From assembly GCA_963720375.1 (NCBI GenBank), contig CAVRFM010000007.1:40140-104139 (forward strand): DNA of 64,000 nt. Reading direction: 5' to 3'. This stretch comes from JAPLHP01 sp963720375. GTDB taxonomy: Bacteria > Chloroflexota > Dehalococcoidia > UBA2247 > RBG-13-53-26. The notes under the pieces were generated by a model. It saw nothing but the letters and a program-made list of their open reading frames with translations, was not told the DNA's origin and made no database searches. Shown piece by piece: positions 56,191 through 64,000 of the stretch. A program made the position numbers and the translations under genes. Position 1 is the first letter of the stretch. Every line of letters begins with the position of its first letter.

Positions 56191-57225
56191 ATGGCATTGA
56201 AGACATATTTACGCAAGGCTCTGAATTCAGTGCTCGAAGACAAAGCTCTGAATTCAGTGCTCAAACGTTGTGGTCACCAAATAATAGGAAGTTGGCAGCT
56301 GTATGAATGGCAGAAATATCCTGAACGGTACCAGCCAAGTTACAAGCAGTCAGGATTGCCTGAAGGAGCTACGGATTATTTACAACAGAACAATCCTAGA
56401 CTTCAAGATCTGCAGGCTAGATACGCTATCTTTAATAACAAGGTTACGGCCCCATTGCTCTGGACAGATGCCCATGTGAGACCTGATCATATTCTTTATT
56501 TCCGAGGAGACAACGCTTATGTCTGGCAACTGAGGGGCCAAAACATGAACATCATGGCTTATGCCTTGACGACCTTCTATGTTAAGTCGATAGATAAGCT
56601 CCGGATTTTTGAAGTCTTAGAAGAAGATGAGTTCTTTGGTAATTTCACTTTCCGCATCGACAATAGATTGATAAGCCGTGATTTATTAGATTCGATCATG
56701 GAGATCTACTTTCTTGAGAAACATCTAAGTCTCTCCCTTTCAAAAGATATGACTGTCTTAGATATCGGTGCTGGTTATGGCAGGTTAGCACATAGAATGG
56801 TAAGTGCTCTACCAAACATTCAAAACTATTTATGTACAGATGCGGTTGCCGTTTCGACCTTCATTTCGGAATATTATCTTCGATTCCGTGGCACAGAAGG
56901 TAGAGCCAAGGTTGTCCCTCTGGACGAAATTGAAAACATGCTAAGGAATAGAACTGTCAATATTGCACTCAATATTCATAGTTTTCCAGAGTGTAACTTA
57001 TCGGCTATAGATTGGTGGTTGTCTCTCTTGGAGGAACATAGGGTTAGATATCTGATGATTGTGCCCCATTACGAACGCTTGCTGACACTTGATGGCAAGG
57101 ATTTTGGTGAAGTTATTGAAAACCATGGATACAAATTGGTGGCCAAAGACCCCAAATATAGAGATCCGGTTGTGCAGAAATATGCGATTATGCCTACATA
57201 CCACTGTTTATTTGAGCTTCAATAA
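56191..57225 (+). CDS. Putative SAM-dependent sugar O-methyltransferase
   Basis: About 344 residues from ATG 56191, with AAAGGAAGAATCAA upstream. The methyltransferase site is MTVLDIGAGYGRLAHRMVSA, followed by YLCTDAVAVSTFISEYYLRF and NIALNIHSFPECNLSAIDWW. The combination of a long helical N-terminal region with this core resembles the putative sugar O-methyltransferase family found in surface-glycan clusters. Near the N-terminus a 19-base duplication gives ALNSVLEDKALNSVLKR. Confidence 0.8.
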   Translation: MALKTYLRKALNSVLEDKALNSVLKRCGHQIIGSWQLYEWQKYPERYQPSYKQSGLPEGATDYLQQNNPRLQDLQARYAIFNNKVTAPLLWTDAHVRPDHILYFRGDNAYVWQLRGQNMNIMAYALTTFYVKSIDKLRIFEVLEEDEFFGNFTFRIDNRLISRDLLDSIMEIYFLEKHLSLSLSKDMTVLDIGAGYGRLAHRMVSALPNIQNYLCTDAVAVSTFISEYYLRFRGTEGRAKVVPLDEIENMLRNRTVNIALNIHSFPECNLSAIDWWLSLLEEHRVRYLMIVPHYERLLTLDGKDFGEVIENHGYKLVAKDPKYRDPVVQKYAIMPTYHCLFELQ

Positions 57226-57524
57226 GGCAAACCTGCATAACAAGGCGCTGCACCCGACCGTTATTACCCTATGGCCCAAACACTAGGCTCACCTCGCCAT
57301 CTCCTTGTAGGACTTCAGGCTGTCAAGGGTTCTTGCACTGTGGCCCCACCAAACGCTCTAGGACGAACGATCTGCTGTTGGGGATACCCATCCACCTATT
57401 TCAGCCCCCCCTCTGTATCCAAGCTGAGGTTGACTTTATGCACGACTGACTCTAAGATCAGTGGCAACTACTGCAGCAAGATGAAAGGGAATGTCAGCCT
57501 GCAGAAGAGAGGAGTGTTGCGCAC

Positions 57525-58160
57525 ATGGAAAACAGCCCAAGGATCCTCCATAGAATCTGGGTGTTGCTCAGCTGCATACGACTCACCCCACATATCTTCT
57601 TCATGAAATTTCACTCAAATAAAGAGATCATAAGACTAGATCTATACAGATGGTCCAGCTGGCGCAGCTGGGCACTAGGCGAGGAACCGGACAAAGCACG
57701 TGGCACTATCTACTCCTTCGTTAACTGGATGACCTTTTATCCAGAATATAGAAGCCTCTTCTACTATCGTATAGGATGGATCAGTCGGATACTATCTCCT
57801 CTATGTCCACCATTGCCTACACTTTATATTGTCACAAGGGATATAGGTCCAGGCTTATTTATTGGACATGGTTTCTCCACCATAATTTCTGCAGAAAAGA
57901 TTGGGCAGAACTGCTCGATTTATCAGCAAGTCACGATTGGAAACAAGGGTCACAGGGCTGATGTCGCAGATCCCAAGATAGGTGACAATGTTACCATATG
58001 GCCTGGCGCAAAAGTAATTGGCGATGTGAGAATCGGTGACAACTCTGTAGTGGGTGCAAATGCTGTTGTTGTTAAAGATGTCCCAGAAAACTGCACAGTA
58101 GTCGGTGTTCCCGCATACATCGTGCGCAGGAATGAGGTGAAAACGAAAGAGCCTCTTTAA
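57525..58160 (+). CDS. Serine O-acetyltransferase-like left-handed beta-helix acetyltransferase
   Basis: 211 residues. The C-terminal half is a hexapeptide-repeat beta-helix (SIYQQVTIGNKG, PKIGDNVTIWPGAKVIGDVR, IGDNSVVGANAVVVKDVPEN) with the catalytic-type His in GLFIGHGFSTII. The N-terminal FYPEYRSLFYYRIGWISRIL is typical of CysE-like proteins in polysaccharide clusters, which acetylate sugars rather than serine. GAGGAG lies about ten bases before the ATG. Flanked upstream by a repeated leader motif. Confidence 0.87.
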   Translation: MENSPRILHRIWVLLSCIRLTPHIFFMKFHSNKEIIRLDLYRWSSWRSWALGEEPDKARGTIYSFVNWMTFYPEYRSLFYYRIGWISRILSPLCPPLPTLYIVTRDIGPGLFIGHGFSTIISAEKIGQNCSIYQQVTIGNKGHRADVADPKIGDNVTIWPGAKVIGDVRIGDNSVVGANAVVVKDVPENCTVVGVPAYIVRRNEVKTKEPL

Positions 58161-58382
58161 TGATTGGGCTAACAAGCGCTTGAAGATTGTTTTTCCCACT
58201 AACTCAAATAGCATATTCTGCCCATCTTTTCTTGGTATAGTTCTGATTCACTGAATCAAGATATGAATAGGTGGGGCATAAGGTTTCTTCGTGCTATCAG
58301 CCTGGTGCTACTGTCCCTTGCGCTCCTCCTTGGCTCAGCAAGATGGGGAAGTTCAGCCTGTAAGTAGATGCCTGACGCTCAG

Positions 58383-58594
58383 CTAGTCCTCTTCGCTTTC
58401 GAGTATGTCTCTCAGGCCGGATACCTCATCCGCAGCTCTATTCGCCTCGTCTTCGAGGCTCTGAATGGCATGCACACCCACCTTGAACGGCATGAATGCT
58501 ATGAGTCTCCCATCTTCACAACACGGCTTCGCTTGAATGGCTGAGGCCAACTGTGCTGCATCGTATTCACGGCTTTGGCCATCTGAGATTCCAT
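58383..58594 (-). pseudogene. Small minus-strand gene remnant (frameshifted)
   Basis: Reading from ATG 58594 (AGGAGGAGAC just upstream, a near-perfect ribosome-binding site): MESQMAKAVN, then, in the shifted frame, DAAQLASAIQAKPCCEDGRL, IAFMPFKVGVHAIQSLEDEA, and an acidic end LRDILESEED to a stop at 58383. The combined 70 residues look like a real protein, broken near 58560. Family not recognised. With the gene just upstream it forms a small relic operon of opposite orientation to the glycan genes. Confidence 0.5.
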
Positions 58595-58604
58595 GTCTCC
58601 TCCT

Positions 58605-58748
58605 CTACTCGGCCAGATTGTTAAGCCACTCATCGCTACACTCCTCGAAATGCAGGCGTTGCTGCTCGTTATGCTCAGGCTCGGATGGTGATGGCTCAGG
58701 CTCAGCATTCTCCTTCACTGCGCCAGTATCCACGCTAGCAGCGTTCAC
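58605..58748 (-). CDS. Small acidic minus-strand ORF, relic operon
   Basis: 47 codons from GTG 58748: NAASVDTGAVKENAEPEPSP, then EHNEQQRLHFEECSDEWLNN and LAE. It ends 10 bases before the start of the next remnant, with AGGAGGAGA at the junction. Upstream on the same strand (58762-58860) a further frame reads MRNPDQSVYRLGKPLGR, a TAG, then HNKPEDVNLVHNPVMHEER, apparently a third gene with an internal stop. No homology recognised; probably part of a decayed mobile element. Confidence 0.4.
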   Translation of the reverse strand: MNAASVDTGAVKENAEPEPSPSEPEHNEQQRLHFEECSDEWLNNLAE

Positions 58749-58945
58749 CTCTCCTCATGCATCACCGGATTGTGAACAAGGTTGACATCCTCTGGCTTGT
58801 TGTGCTAGCGTCCAAGTGGCTTCCCCAGACGATACACGCTTTGGTCAGGATTCCGCATCTGGTGCGGCGCAAGGCCTGACTATTTTCTAAGAATGAGCCC
58901 TGGGAACAGAAAAGACCTTAGTTTAGATAGAGGGAGCATGGAACT

Positions 58946-59686
58946 GTGAAAGAAAGATTGAAACAATTTGTGACACGTCATAGGTTCTTACTCGCGATTG
59001 CACAAACCATCCTGTTATGCTTACGAAGGTGTCACGATGCAATCTATTGGGCTATTCGTCCACTAGTGATGAACCAGTACCTCAAGTCTCATCAAGTACG
59101 CAAGTTGCAGATCGGGGCAGGTCCGAATATATTACCGGAATGGCTTAACACAGACAAGTCCCCCAGTTCGCCTAGAGTTTTGTTTCTTGATGCAGCAAAC
59201 CCCTTTCCATTCAGAGATGCTACTTTCGACTATATATATAGCGAACATCTCATTGAACATTTGACCTACAAGCAGGGCCAGTTGATGCTGCGAGAATGCT
59301 TCCGAGTGTTGAAACCGGGTGGAAGCATTCGTACTGCCACTCCTGATCTGGAGACGTTGATCGGACTATACACGCCTCAGAAAAGCAGTCTCCAGCAGAA
59401 GTACATACATTGGGTCGTTGACAAGTTTTATCCTGAGATCGGTCTTTACCAAGAGAGTGTTGTTATCAACAGTAGCTTCAGGAACTTTGGTCATCAGTTT
59501 CTCTACGATTGCTCTCTGCTTCAAAGCACCCTGGAAAAGGCGGGGTTTGTTGCCATTACCAGGTACAATGTCGGAGAAAGTGACGACGAGGTATTCCGCA
59601 GAATCGAATCCCACGGTTTGTCCTGCGGAGACGAAGAGATGAACCGATTCGAAACGATGGTTGTGGAAGCAAGGCGGTCGCTGTGA
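58946..59686 (+). CDS. Class I SAM-dependent methyltransferase
   Basis: 246 residues from GTG 58946. Methyltransferase-11-type fold: VRKLQIGAGPNILPEWLNTD, FPFRDATFDYIYSEHLIEHL and MLRECFRVLKPGGSIRTATP. The N-terminus has a short hydrophobic helix (LLAIAQTILLCLRR). Probably methylates a sugar or glycan chain of this cluster. Confidence 0.87.
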   Translation: MKERLKQFVTRHRFLLAIAQTILLCLRRCHDAIYWAIRPLVMNQYLKSHQVRKLQIGAGPNILPEWLNTDKSPSSPRVLFLDAANPFPFRDATFDYIYSEHLIEHLTYKQGQLMLRECFRVLKPGGSIRTATPDLETLIGLYTPQKSSLQQKYIHWVVDKFYPEIGLYQESVVINSSFRNFGHQFLYDCSLLQSTLEKAGFVAITRYNVGESDDEVFRRIESHGLSCGDEEMNRFETMVVEARRSL

Positions 59687-59734
59687 CCCCACCAGCACCT
59701 TTGCTCGCCATCAAGGATGTTAGGGTAGCGGACA

Positions 59735-60652
59735 ATGAACCATCCCAAAGTCTCCATCATAGTCCTTAACTGGAACGGACTCAAGGACACCATAGAGTGT
59801 CTGGAGTCTCTTCAGAAAGTCACCTATCCCAATTATGAGGTGATAGTGGTTGACAACGCTTCGAAGGGGGACGACGTGGAGGTTCTGAGAGAGGGGTTCA
59901 GCGACTACATCCACGTGATTCGGAACGACCAGAACTACGGATTTGCCAAGGGGAACAATGTTGGAATCCGCTATGCTATGGAGAAGGGCCCCGACTATGT
60001 GCTTCTTCTGAACAATGACACAACGGTCGCCCCGGAGTTCCTGACGGAGATGGTGAGCGTGGCCGAAGCGGATAGACGTATCGGCATAGTCTGTCCCAGG
60101 ATGTACTTCTACGACCGGCCGGATCTGGTTCATTTTGATGGAGGAGTCAAGATCAGCCTGTGGTGGGCCACTCTGAAAGGGGTACCACGCGAGGGCGATG
60201 AACGCCCGGTCATCGAAACGGAGTATGCCTGTGGAGCGGCCATGATGATCCGCATTGCGACTATGGAGAAGTTGGGCCTACTCCCTGAGGAGTACTTCTT
60301 CGGGGTAGAGGATGTCGACTACTCGCTGCTTGCTCGCAGGAACAACCTCAAAATCGTGGTGGCCCGCAGAGCCCGGGTGCTGCACAAGCTTTCGAGGACT
60401 TCGGCAGCCAGCATAGGCGCGACTGGTACCATGTTCCATGCAAGTAGAGGCTGGCTGATGCTGCGTCGTAAGTACATGTCAAGGCCCGGCTACCTGCTGT
60501 CCAACACCACCGTGTTGGCCCGCCAGGCATTTGCAGGGCTGAGCACGCTGCTTCGCAGCATCTGGCACCGTGACTGGCACCAGACCGCCCTGCTCTTCCG
60601 AAGGATCTTGTCAGGTCTCAAAGGGATAGTGAAGGGCGCATCTTCCTCATAG
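59735..60652 (+). CDS. Family 2 glycosyltransferase (rhamnosyltransferase-like)
   Basis: 305 residues. KVSIIVLNWNGLKDTIECLE, VIVVDNASKGDDVEVL, GFAKGNNVGIRYAM, YVLLLNNDTTVAPEFL and EYFFGVEDVDYSLLARR are characteristic of WbbL/RfbF-type rhamnosyltransferases, consistent with the dTDP-rhamnose genes upstream. A truncated near-copy of its first 160 bases lies at 54370-54535. Confidence 0.9.
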   Translation: MNHPKVSIIVLNWNGLKDTIECLESLQKVTYPNYEVIVVDNASKGDDVEVLREGFSDYIHVIRNDQNYGFAKGNNVGIRYAMEKGPDYVLLLNNDTTVAPEFLTEMVSVAEADRRIGIVCPRMYFYDRPDLVHFDGGVKISLWWATLKGVPREGDERPVIETEYACGAAMMIRIATMEKLGLLPEEYFFGVEDVDYSLLARRNNLKIVVARRARVLHKLSRTSAASIGATGTMFHASRGWLMLRRKYMSRPGYLLSNTTVLARQAFAGLSTLLRSIWHRDWHQTALLFRRILSGLKGIVKGASSS

Positions 60653-60683
60653 CGGGCACAAGGTGCTGACACCTACTCGCGCA

Positions 60684-61658
60684 TTATCTCGTAGGTAGCC
60701 AGCCAACGGCACCGAACCTATCCAAGACCTTGATCCCAGTCCTTGCCATGCCCCTGATCTGCCTGCCACTCAAGATGAACGAAAGCGCGAAAACCGCCAT
60801 GAAGGCAGCCCATTTACCATACTTGAAGGATTCAAAACATGCCTTTCTGCCTTCGGTCTTCTCACCGTTCATTATCTGATACACTCCCAATACACCCAGC
60901 CTTCGACCGTACGCCTTCGGGCAGAGATTCCTCTGATCCTCACCGTATTCGGCAATGAGCGCCTTGTTCGTTAGAATGAGCTCGGGCAGATGATTCAGCA
61001 TGGTCTCCAGGCTGGACACACGCTCATGGCCATGCTCACGATAGCGAGTCTGCAACATCTTCGGCACATAGTAGCCCTTGCCTTTTCGAAACACTTTGAG
61101 CGCCCACACTATCTCGCCACACCACAATCTCTCATCAAACCTGTCAGCCTCATCTACTATGTCTCTCGCTATCGCCTGCCAGTAGTCCCCTCCTATCCTG
61201 CTGCAGAGAAGGTCTTCATATAGAACGTAAGCCTCTGTGTCCCCATATGCAGACCCCCACCCACTCCGTTGCTGCCGTTCAGAATCCCAACTGTTGAACC
61301 AGATTACCTTGACGTCTTGCGCGGATAATCTTTCGAATTCGCGGACCGCCGTCTCCAAAGCTTCAGGAATTAGTGTGTCATCGTCGTCAAGGATCGCTAG
61401 GTAGTCACCCGTCGCCATATCAAGCGTTTTGTTTCTGGCGGCCTGCACCCCTTTGTTTGGACTCTGCTTGTAGTACCTGACCCTGTGATCACCGAAAGCG
61501 CGACAAACATCCTCAGTGTTGTCAGTCGATCCGTCATCAACAATTATGAGCTCAAAGTTACGATACGTTTGATTAAGGACGCTTTTCACAGCCCTAGGCA
61601 GTAGATGGGCCCGATTGTAGGTAACCATCAAAATCGAGAAAACCGGTTCACTCTTCAC
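60684..61658 (-). CDS. Family 2 glycosyltransferase
   Basis: 324 residues on the opposite strand to the rest of the cluster. FSILMVTYNRAHLLPRAVKS, NFELIIVDDGSTDNTEDVCR and the acidic DYLAILDDDDTLIPEALETA define a GT-A family 2 enzyme. A C-terminal helix (KWAAFMAVFALSFILSG) may anchor it to the membrane. Convergent with the previous gene; 31 bases between stops. Confidence 0.88.
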   Translation of the reverse strand: MKSEPVFSILMVTYNRAHLLPRAVKSVLNQTYRNFELIIVDDGSTDNTEDVCRAFGDHRVRYYKQSPNKGVQAARNKTLDMATGDYLAILDDDDTLIPEALETAVREFERLSAQDVKVIWFNSWDSERQQRSGWGSAYGDTEAYVLYEDLLCSRIGGDYWQAIARDIVDEADRFDERLWCGEIVWALKVFRKGKGYYVPKMLQTRYREHGHERVSSLETMLNHLPELILTNKALIAEYGEDQRNLCPKAYGRRLGVLGVYQIMNGEKTEGRKACFESFKYGKWAAFMAVFALSFILSGRQIRGMARTGIKVLDRFGAVGWLPTR

Positions 61659-62097
61659 AAGTCCCTCTTCTTCCGTTCAATTGGAGTCCCTGCGCAGGTT
61701 GGGCAACTGGCTGGCGCCCGGATGTCACCGAGCTTCGGTCACCTCAAAGAGCTGACCGTCAGACTGTGACACGACAAGTTCTGCAGCTTCAACCCGAGCC
61801 TTGAAATCCTGACCTTAGGCCCGAACGTGGCCAAACTCTTCCCGATTCGGCCGCCCATATTCCAGAGTCCATTGTCCTGCCGCTAGACGATTCCCCCACT
61901 AAGCCACAATTGTAGCCAAAAAACGTCGTGTATGGCAATGCCCCGTTGTGAAGCAGCCAAAGACTTGCCTGGGGCAGAGGGGGAAACCGGTGTCTGAAGG
62001 GGAAACCTTCTCAGGGCTAGACCGGACGAGAGGCCTTATCTTCTCTGAAAGCCATTAGGCACAATCGTGTTGCTGTTCAATATGCCCACAGCAGACT
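61659..62097. other. Gap with no recognised gene
   Basis: About 440 bases between the glycosyltransferase and a transposase remnant. Frames are short and no motif or RNA was recognised; it may include the lost 5' end of the transposase element. Confidence 0.4.
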
Positions 62098-62788
62098 GAT
62101 CCCGATGCTGGAACACGAGCCAAACACAAGTCGAGCCGCAGAGTCTACTGGTACGGGTACAAGGTTCATCTCGTAGCTGACGCTAACTCAGAACTGCCCA
62201 TCTGGTTTCACCTCACACCTGCCAATGTATATGGTGGTGCTCACCTCCCGACAGTCCTCGAAGGAGCTAAGACACAGTTCAGTTGGTTCCGTCCCACACA
62301 CGTGCTGGCTGACAAGGGATATGATAGCAAAGAGTGTTTCCGCTTCGTGGGTGAATACATGAAGGCTAAGCCTATAATAGACGTGCAGAAGCGCCGCAAA
62401 GGACAACAATTCGTGAAGGGCGACCATGCAGGGCTTACCTTGTCCAGACCCCTGGAAGGCGTGAGATATCGCTGCAATCGAGTACCGTATGATCCCAAGT
62501 GCCCTAGATTCGGCCACTGTCCTATGTTGCCAGTATCTGTGGATAGTCCCTTAAACCCACTGACCGCCCAAACCTACTATGAGCGATACATCCCATTCCC
62601 TTATGGGTCTAAGGAATGGGAAGCTATCTATAACAAGAGAGTTGGTGTTGAGCGTATCTTCAGCCGATTAAAGACTCATCGGAAGCTGGATGCTCTGAGA
62701 GTCCGCAGGATGACCAACACACACGACCTCACAGCGCTCTCGGCTGCCGACCGCCAGTTTCAGAGGCGATTCTCCCTCCTCCTACCCC
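62098..62788 (+). pseudogene. DDE transposase (IS4/IS5/IS1182-type) remnant
   Basis: Open frame with TDPDAGTRAKHKSSRR, WYGYKVHLVADANSELPIWF, LADKGYDSKECF and, near the end, KEWEAIYNKRVGVERIFSRL. These are the middle and C-terminal parts of a DDE_Tnp_1 transposase (second Asp in ADKGYDS, Glu in VERIFSRLK). The 5' third with the first catalytic Asp is missing, and the 3' end is cut by an IS3-family insertion starting at about 62789. Not functional. Confidence 0.8.
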
Positions 62789-62869
62789 TGTTCTGCTCCC
62801 CGAAAACTGGTCCAACTGAAATGTTAGTTTTGTGGGATGATCTGAATTATGAGAGAGGAGGGTCTTCCC

Positions 62870-63136
62870 ATGAAGAGATCGCGGTACACTGCGGAGCAGG
62901 TTGCCTTTGCTCTGAGGCAGGCCGAGTCGGGGACGCAGGTCCCCGAGGTATGCCGCAAAATGGGCATCAGTGAGCAGACGTTCTACAGATGGAAGAAGAG
63001 GTATGCTGGCATGGGAGTGGGGGAGGTAAGAAGGCTAAGGGTACTGGAGGAGGAGAATAAGAAGCTCAAGCAACTGGTGGCTGATCTTTCCCTGGACAAA
63101 CAGATGCTGCAGGATGTGCTACGAAAAAAGCCCTGA
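62870..63136 (+). CDS. IS3-family transposase OrfA
   Basis: 88 residues, helix-turn-helix protein: RYTAEQVAFALRQAESG, VPEVCRKMGISEQTFYRWKK, then a leucine-zipper-like LEEENKKLKQLVADLSLDKQ. This matches OrfA of the IS407-like group. Its end contains A_AAA_AAG (63124-63130) in the zero frame, a classical -1 slippery site that would fuse it to OrfB. Confidence 0.92.
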   Translation: MKRSRYTAEQVAFALRQAESGTQVPEVCRKMGISEQTFYRWKKRYAGMGVGEVRRLRVLEEENKKLKQLVADLSLDKQMLQDVLRKKP

Positions 63137-63165
63137 AGCCTGCTCATCTTCGGGAACACGTTGAG

Positions 63166-63954
63166 GTGCTGCAGATAGCGTATGGTACCAGCCAGAGGAG
63201 GGTATGCAGGATTCTGCTCTTCCAACGGTCCAGTTGCCGATACTGCAGCGTGGCAGATGAGCAGGCGGCTCTGAGGATCAGACTGAGGGATCTGGCCAGC
63301 TCCCGGGTGAGCTATGGTTACCGGCGGCTCCATATCCTGCTTCAGAGAGAAGGGTGGCAGGTGAATCACAAACGGGTATACCGGCTTTACCGAAAGGAGG
63401 GACTGCAGATGAGGCCGAAGAAGCCGAAAAGGCATGTGACGGCCTGCAGACGCATGGAGCGGATAGCAGCTGCGGGACCTAACGACGGCTGGTCGATGGA
63501 CTTCATGAGCGACGAGCTCTTTGATGGGCGGCGCATACGGCTGTTAACGATAGTGGATAACTTTACCCGTGAGAGTCTGGCGATAGAAGTAGGCGAGCGC
63601 ATAGGTGGGCACCGAGTGGTGGAGATTCTGATGCAGTTGGGAAAGGAACGACGGCTCCCCAGTACCATAAGGGTGGATAATGGCCCGGAGTTTATCTCCA
63701 AGCAACTGGACCAGTGGGCCTACTTGAACGGCGTGCAACTGGATTTCAGCCGACCTGGGAAGCCAACTGACAACGGTCTTATCGAGGCCTTCAACGGACG
63801 CCTGCGCCAGGAGTGCCTTAACGAAAGCTGGTTCCTATCTCTGGAGGATGCTCAGGAGAAAATCGAAGCGTGGAGAATGGACTATAATAGGGAGCGCCCC
63901 CATGGTGCGCTGGGGAATATGGCACCACTGGAGTACGCGCAATCGGTGAAATGA
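63166..63954 (+). CDS. IS3-family transposase OrfB (DDE integrase core)
   Basis: 263 codons from the first ATG-type start, but expressed mainly as OrfAB by -1 frameshifting; the frame is open back to the slippery site and reads ALKPAHLREHVEVLQIAYG. HTH_21 region RVSYGYRRLHILLQREGW, then the DDE triad: Asp in DGWSMDFMSDEL, Asp in TIRVDNGPEFISK, Glu in LIEAFNGRLRQECLNE. Appears intact. Confidence 0.93.
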   Translation: MLQIAYGTSQRRVCRILLFQRSSCRYCSVADEQAALRIRLRDLASSRVSYGYRRLHILLQREGWQVNHKRVYRLYRKEGLQMRPKKPKRHVTACRRMERIAAAGPNDGWSMDFMSDELFDGRRIRLLTIVDNFTRESLAIEVGERIGGHRVVEILMQLGKERRLPSTIRVDNGPEFISKQLDQWAYLNGVQLDFSRPGKPTDNGLIEAFNGRLRQECLNESWFLSLEDAQEKIEAWRMDYNRERPHGALGNMAPLEYAQSVK

Positions 63955-64000
63955 CCCATAAGACTAACATTATGACTGGTACAAAGAAGGGGGCAGCCTC

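Larger units (their letters stand above)
62789..64000 (+). mobile_element. IS3-family insertion sequence (IS407-like group), right end at window edge
   Basis: Two overlapping reading frames (orfA, orfB) with a slippery heptamer. The left end (from TGTTCTGCTCCCC at 62789) and the reverse complement of the right end (GAGGCTGCCCCC at 64000 inward) share CTGCyCCC and, further in, AATGTTAGTyTTrTGGG, giving imperfect inverted repeats. The right tip probably lies one base beyond the window. It is inserted in an older transposase gene. Confidence 0.8.

Overview
The window reads like a chromosome segment of a Chloroflexota bacterium, most likely class Dehalococcoidia. This rests on gene order (yebC-ruvC-ruvA; rpmB next to a DAK2/DegV fatty-acid-kinase set and recG), a TPR-protein N-terminus of the kind common in that class, and above all a serine-recombinase element integrated in the 3' end of ssrA, a mechanism established for Dehalococcoides genomic islands. 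The taxonomic call is inference.

Layout. 0-5 kb: TPR protein (partial), RNase III, Holliday-junction genes ruvA/ruvC, YebC, a VTT membrane protein, a YgjP-type metallopeptidase and a hemerythrin-like protein. 5.4-10.3 kb: tRNA-Arg(TCT) and a p-aminobenzoate operon pabB-pabA-pabC ending in a histone-deacetylase-like hydrolase. 10.3-18.2 kb: argS, recG, two DegV proteins and a FakA-like DAK2 protein (probably one fatty-acid kinase system), and rpmB. 18.3-24.5 kb: arginine operon argJ-B-D-G-H on the minus strand. 24.6-27.6 kb: folD, queA, smpB and ssrA (tmRNA).

27.6-34.87 kb is a 7.2-kb integrated element. It is bounded by a 17-bp perfect (24-bp imperfect) repeat of the ssrA 3' end. It carries a large serine recombinase whose last codons lie inside ssrA, a small co-transcribed ORF, a Rep_trans-type replication initiator with a hairpin just upstream, a three-gene cassette (GIY-YIG protein plus two unrecognised proteins), a decayed internal att-like site, and an isoprenylcysteine-methyltransferase-like membrane protein. 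The probable original ssrA terminator lies just beyond the right att site. This element, and in particular the cassette, is the best candidate for undescribed biology here.

34.9-40.3 kb: a large secreted, membrane-anchored protein (toroid-like domain, about fourteen 47-residue repeats, three fibronectin-like repeats) and two small membrane proteins. 40.5-44.2 kb: a FabH-like synthase, an epimerase, a VapBC-like pair and several dispersed palindromic repeats. 44.2-61.7 kb: a surface-glycan cluster with dTDP-rhamnose synthesis (rmlA, C, D, B), a Wzx-type flippase, an ATP-grasp/HAD fusion, a sugar aminotransferase, glycosyltransferases, methyltransferases and an acetyltransferase, with truncated gene remnants between them. 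61.7-64 kb: a truncated DDE transposase interrupted by an IS3-family element running off the window end.

A pervasive oddity is that at least eight otherwise well-conserved genes (hemerythrin-like, pabB, deacetylase, fakA, argD, argB, queA, the surface protein) are broken by one-base-type frameshifts, and ruvC lacks a standard start codon in the expected place. Indel errors in the assembly are the simplest explanation; I annotate these as single frameshifted genes.
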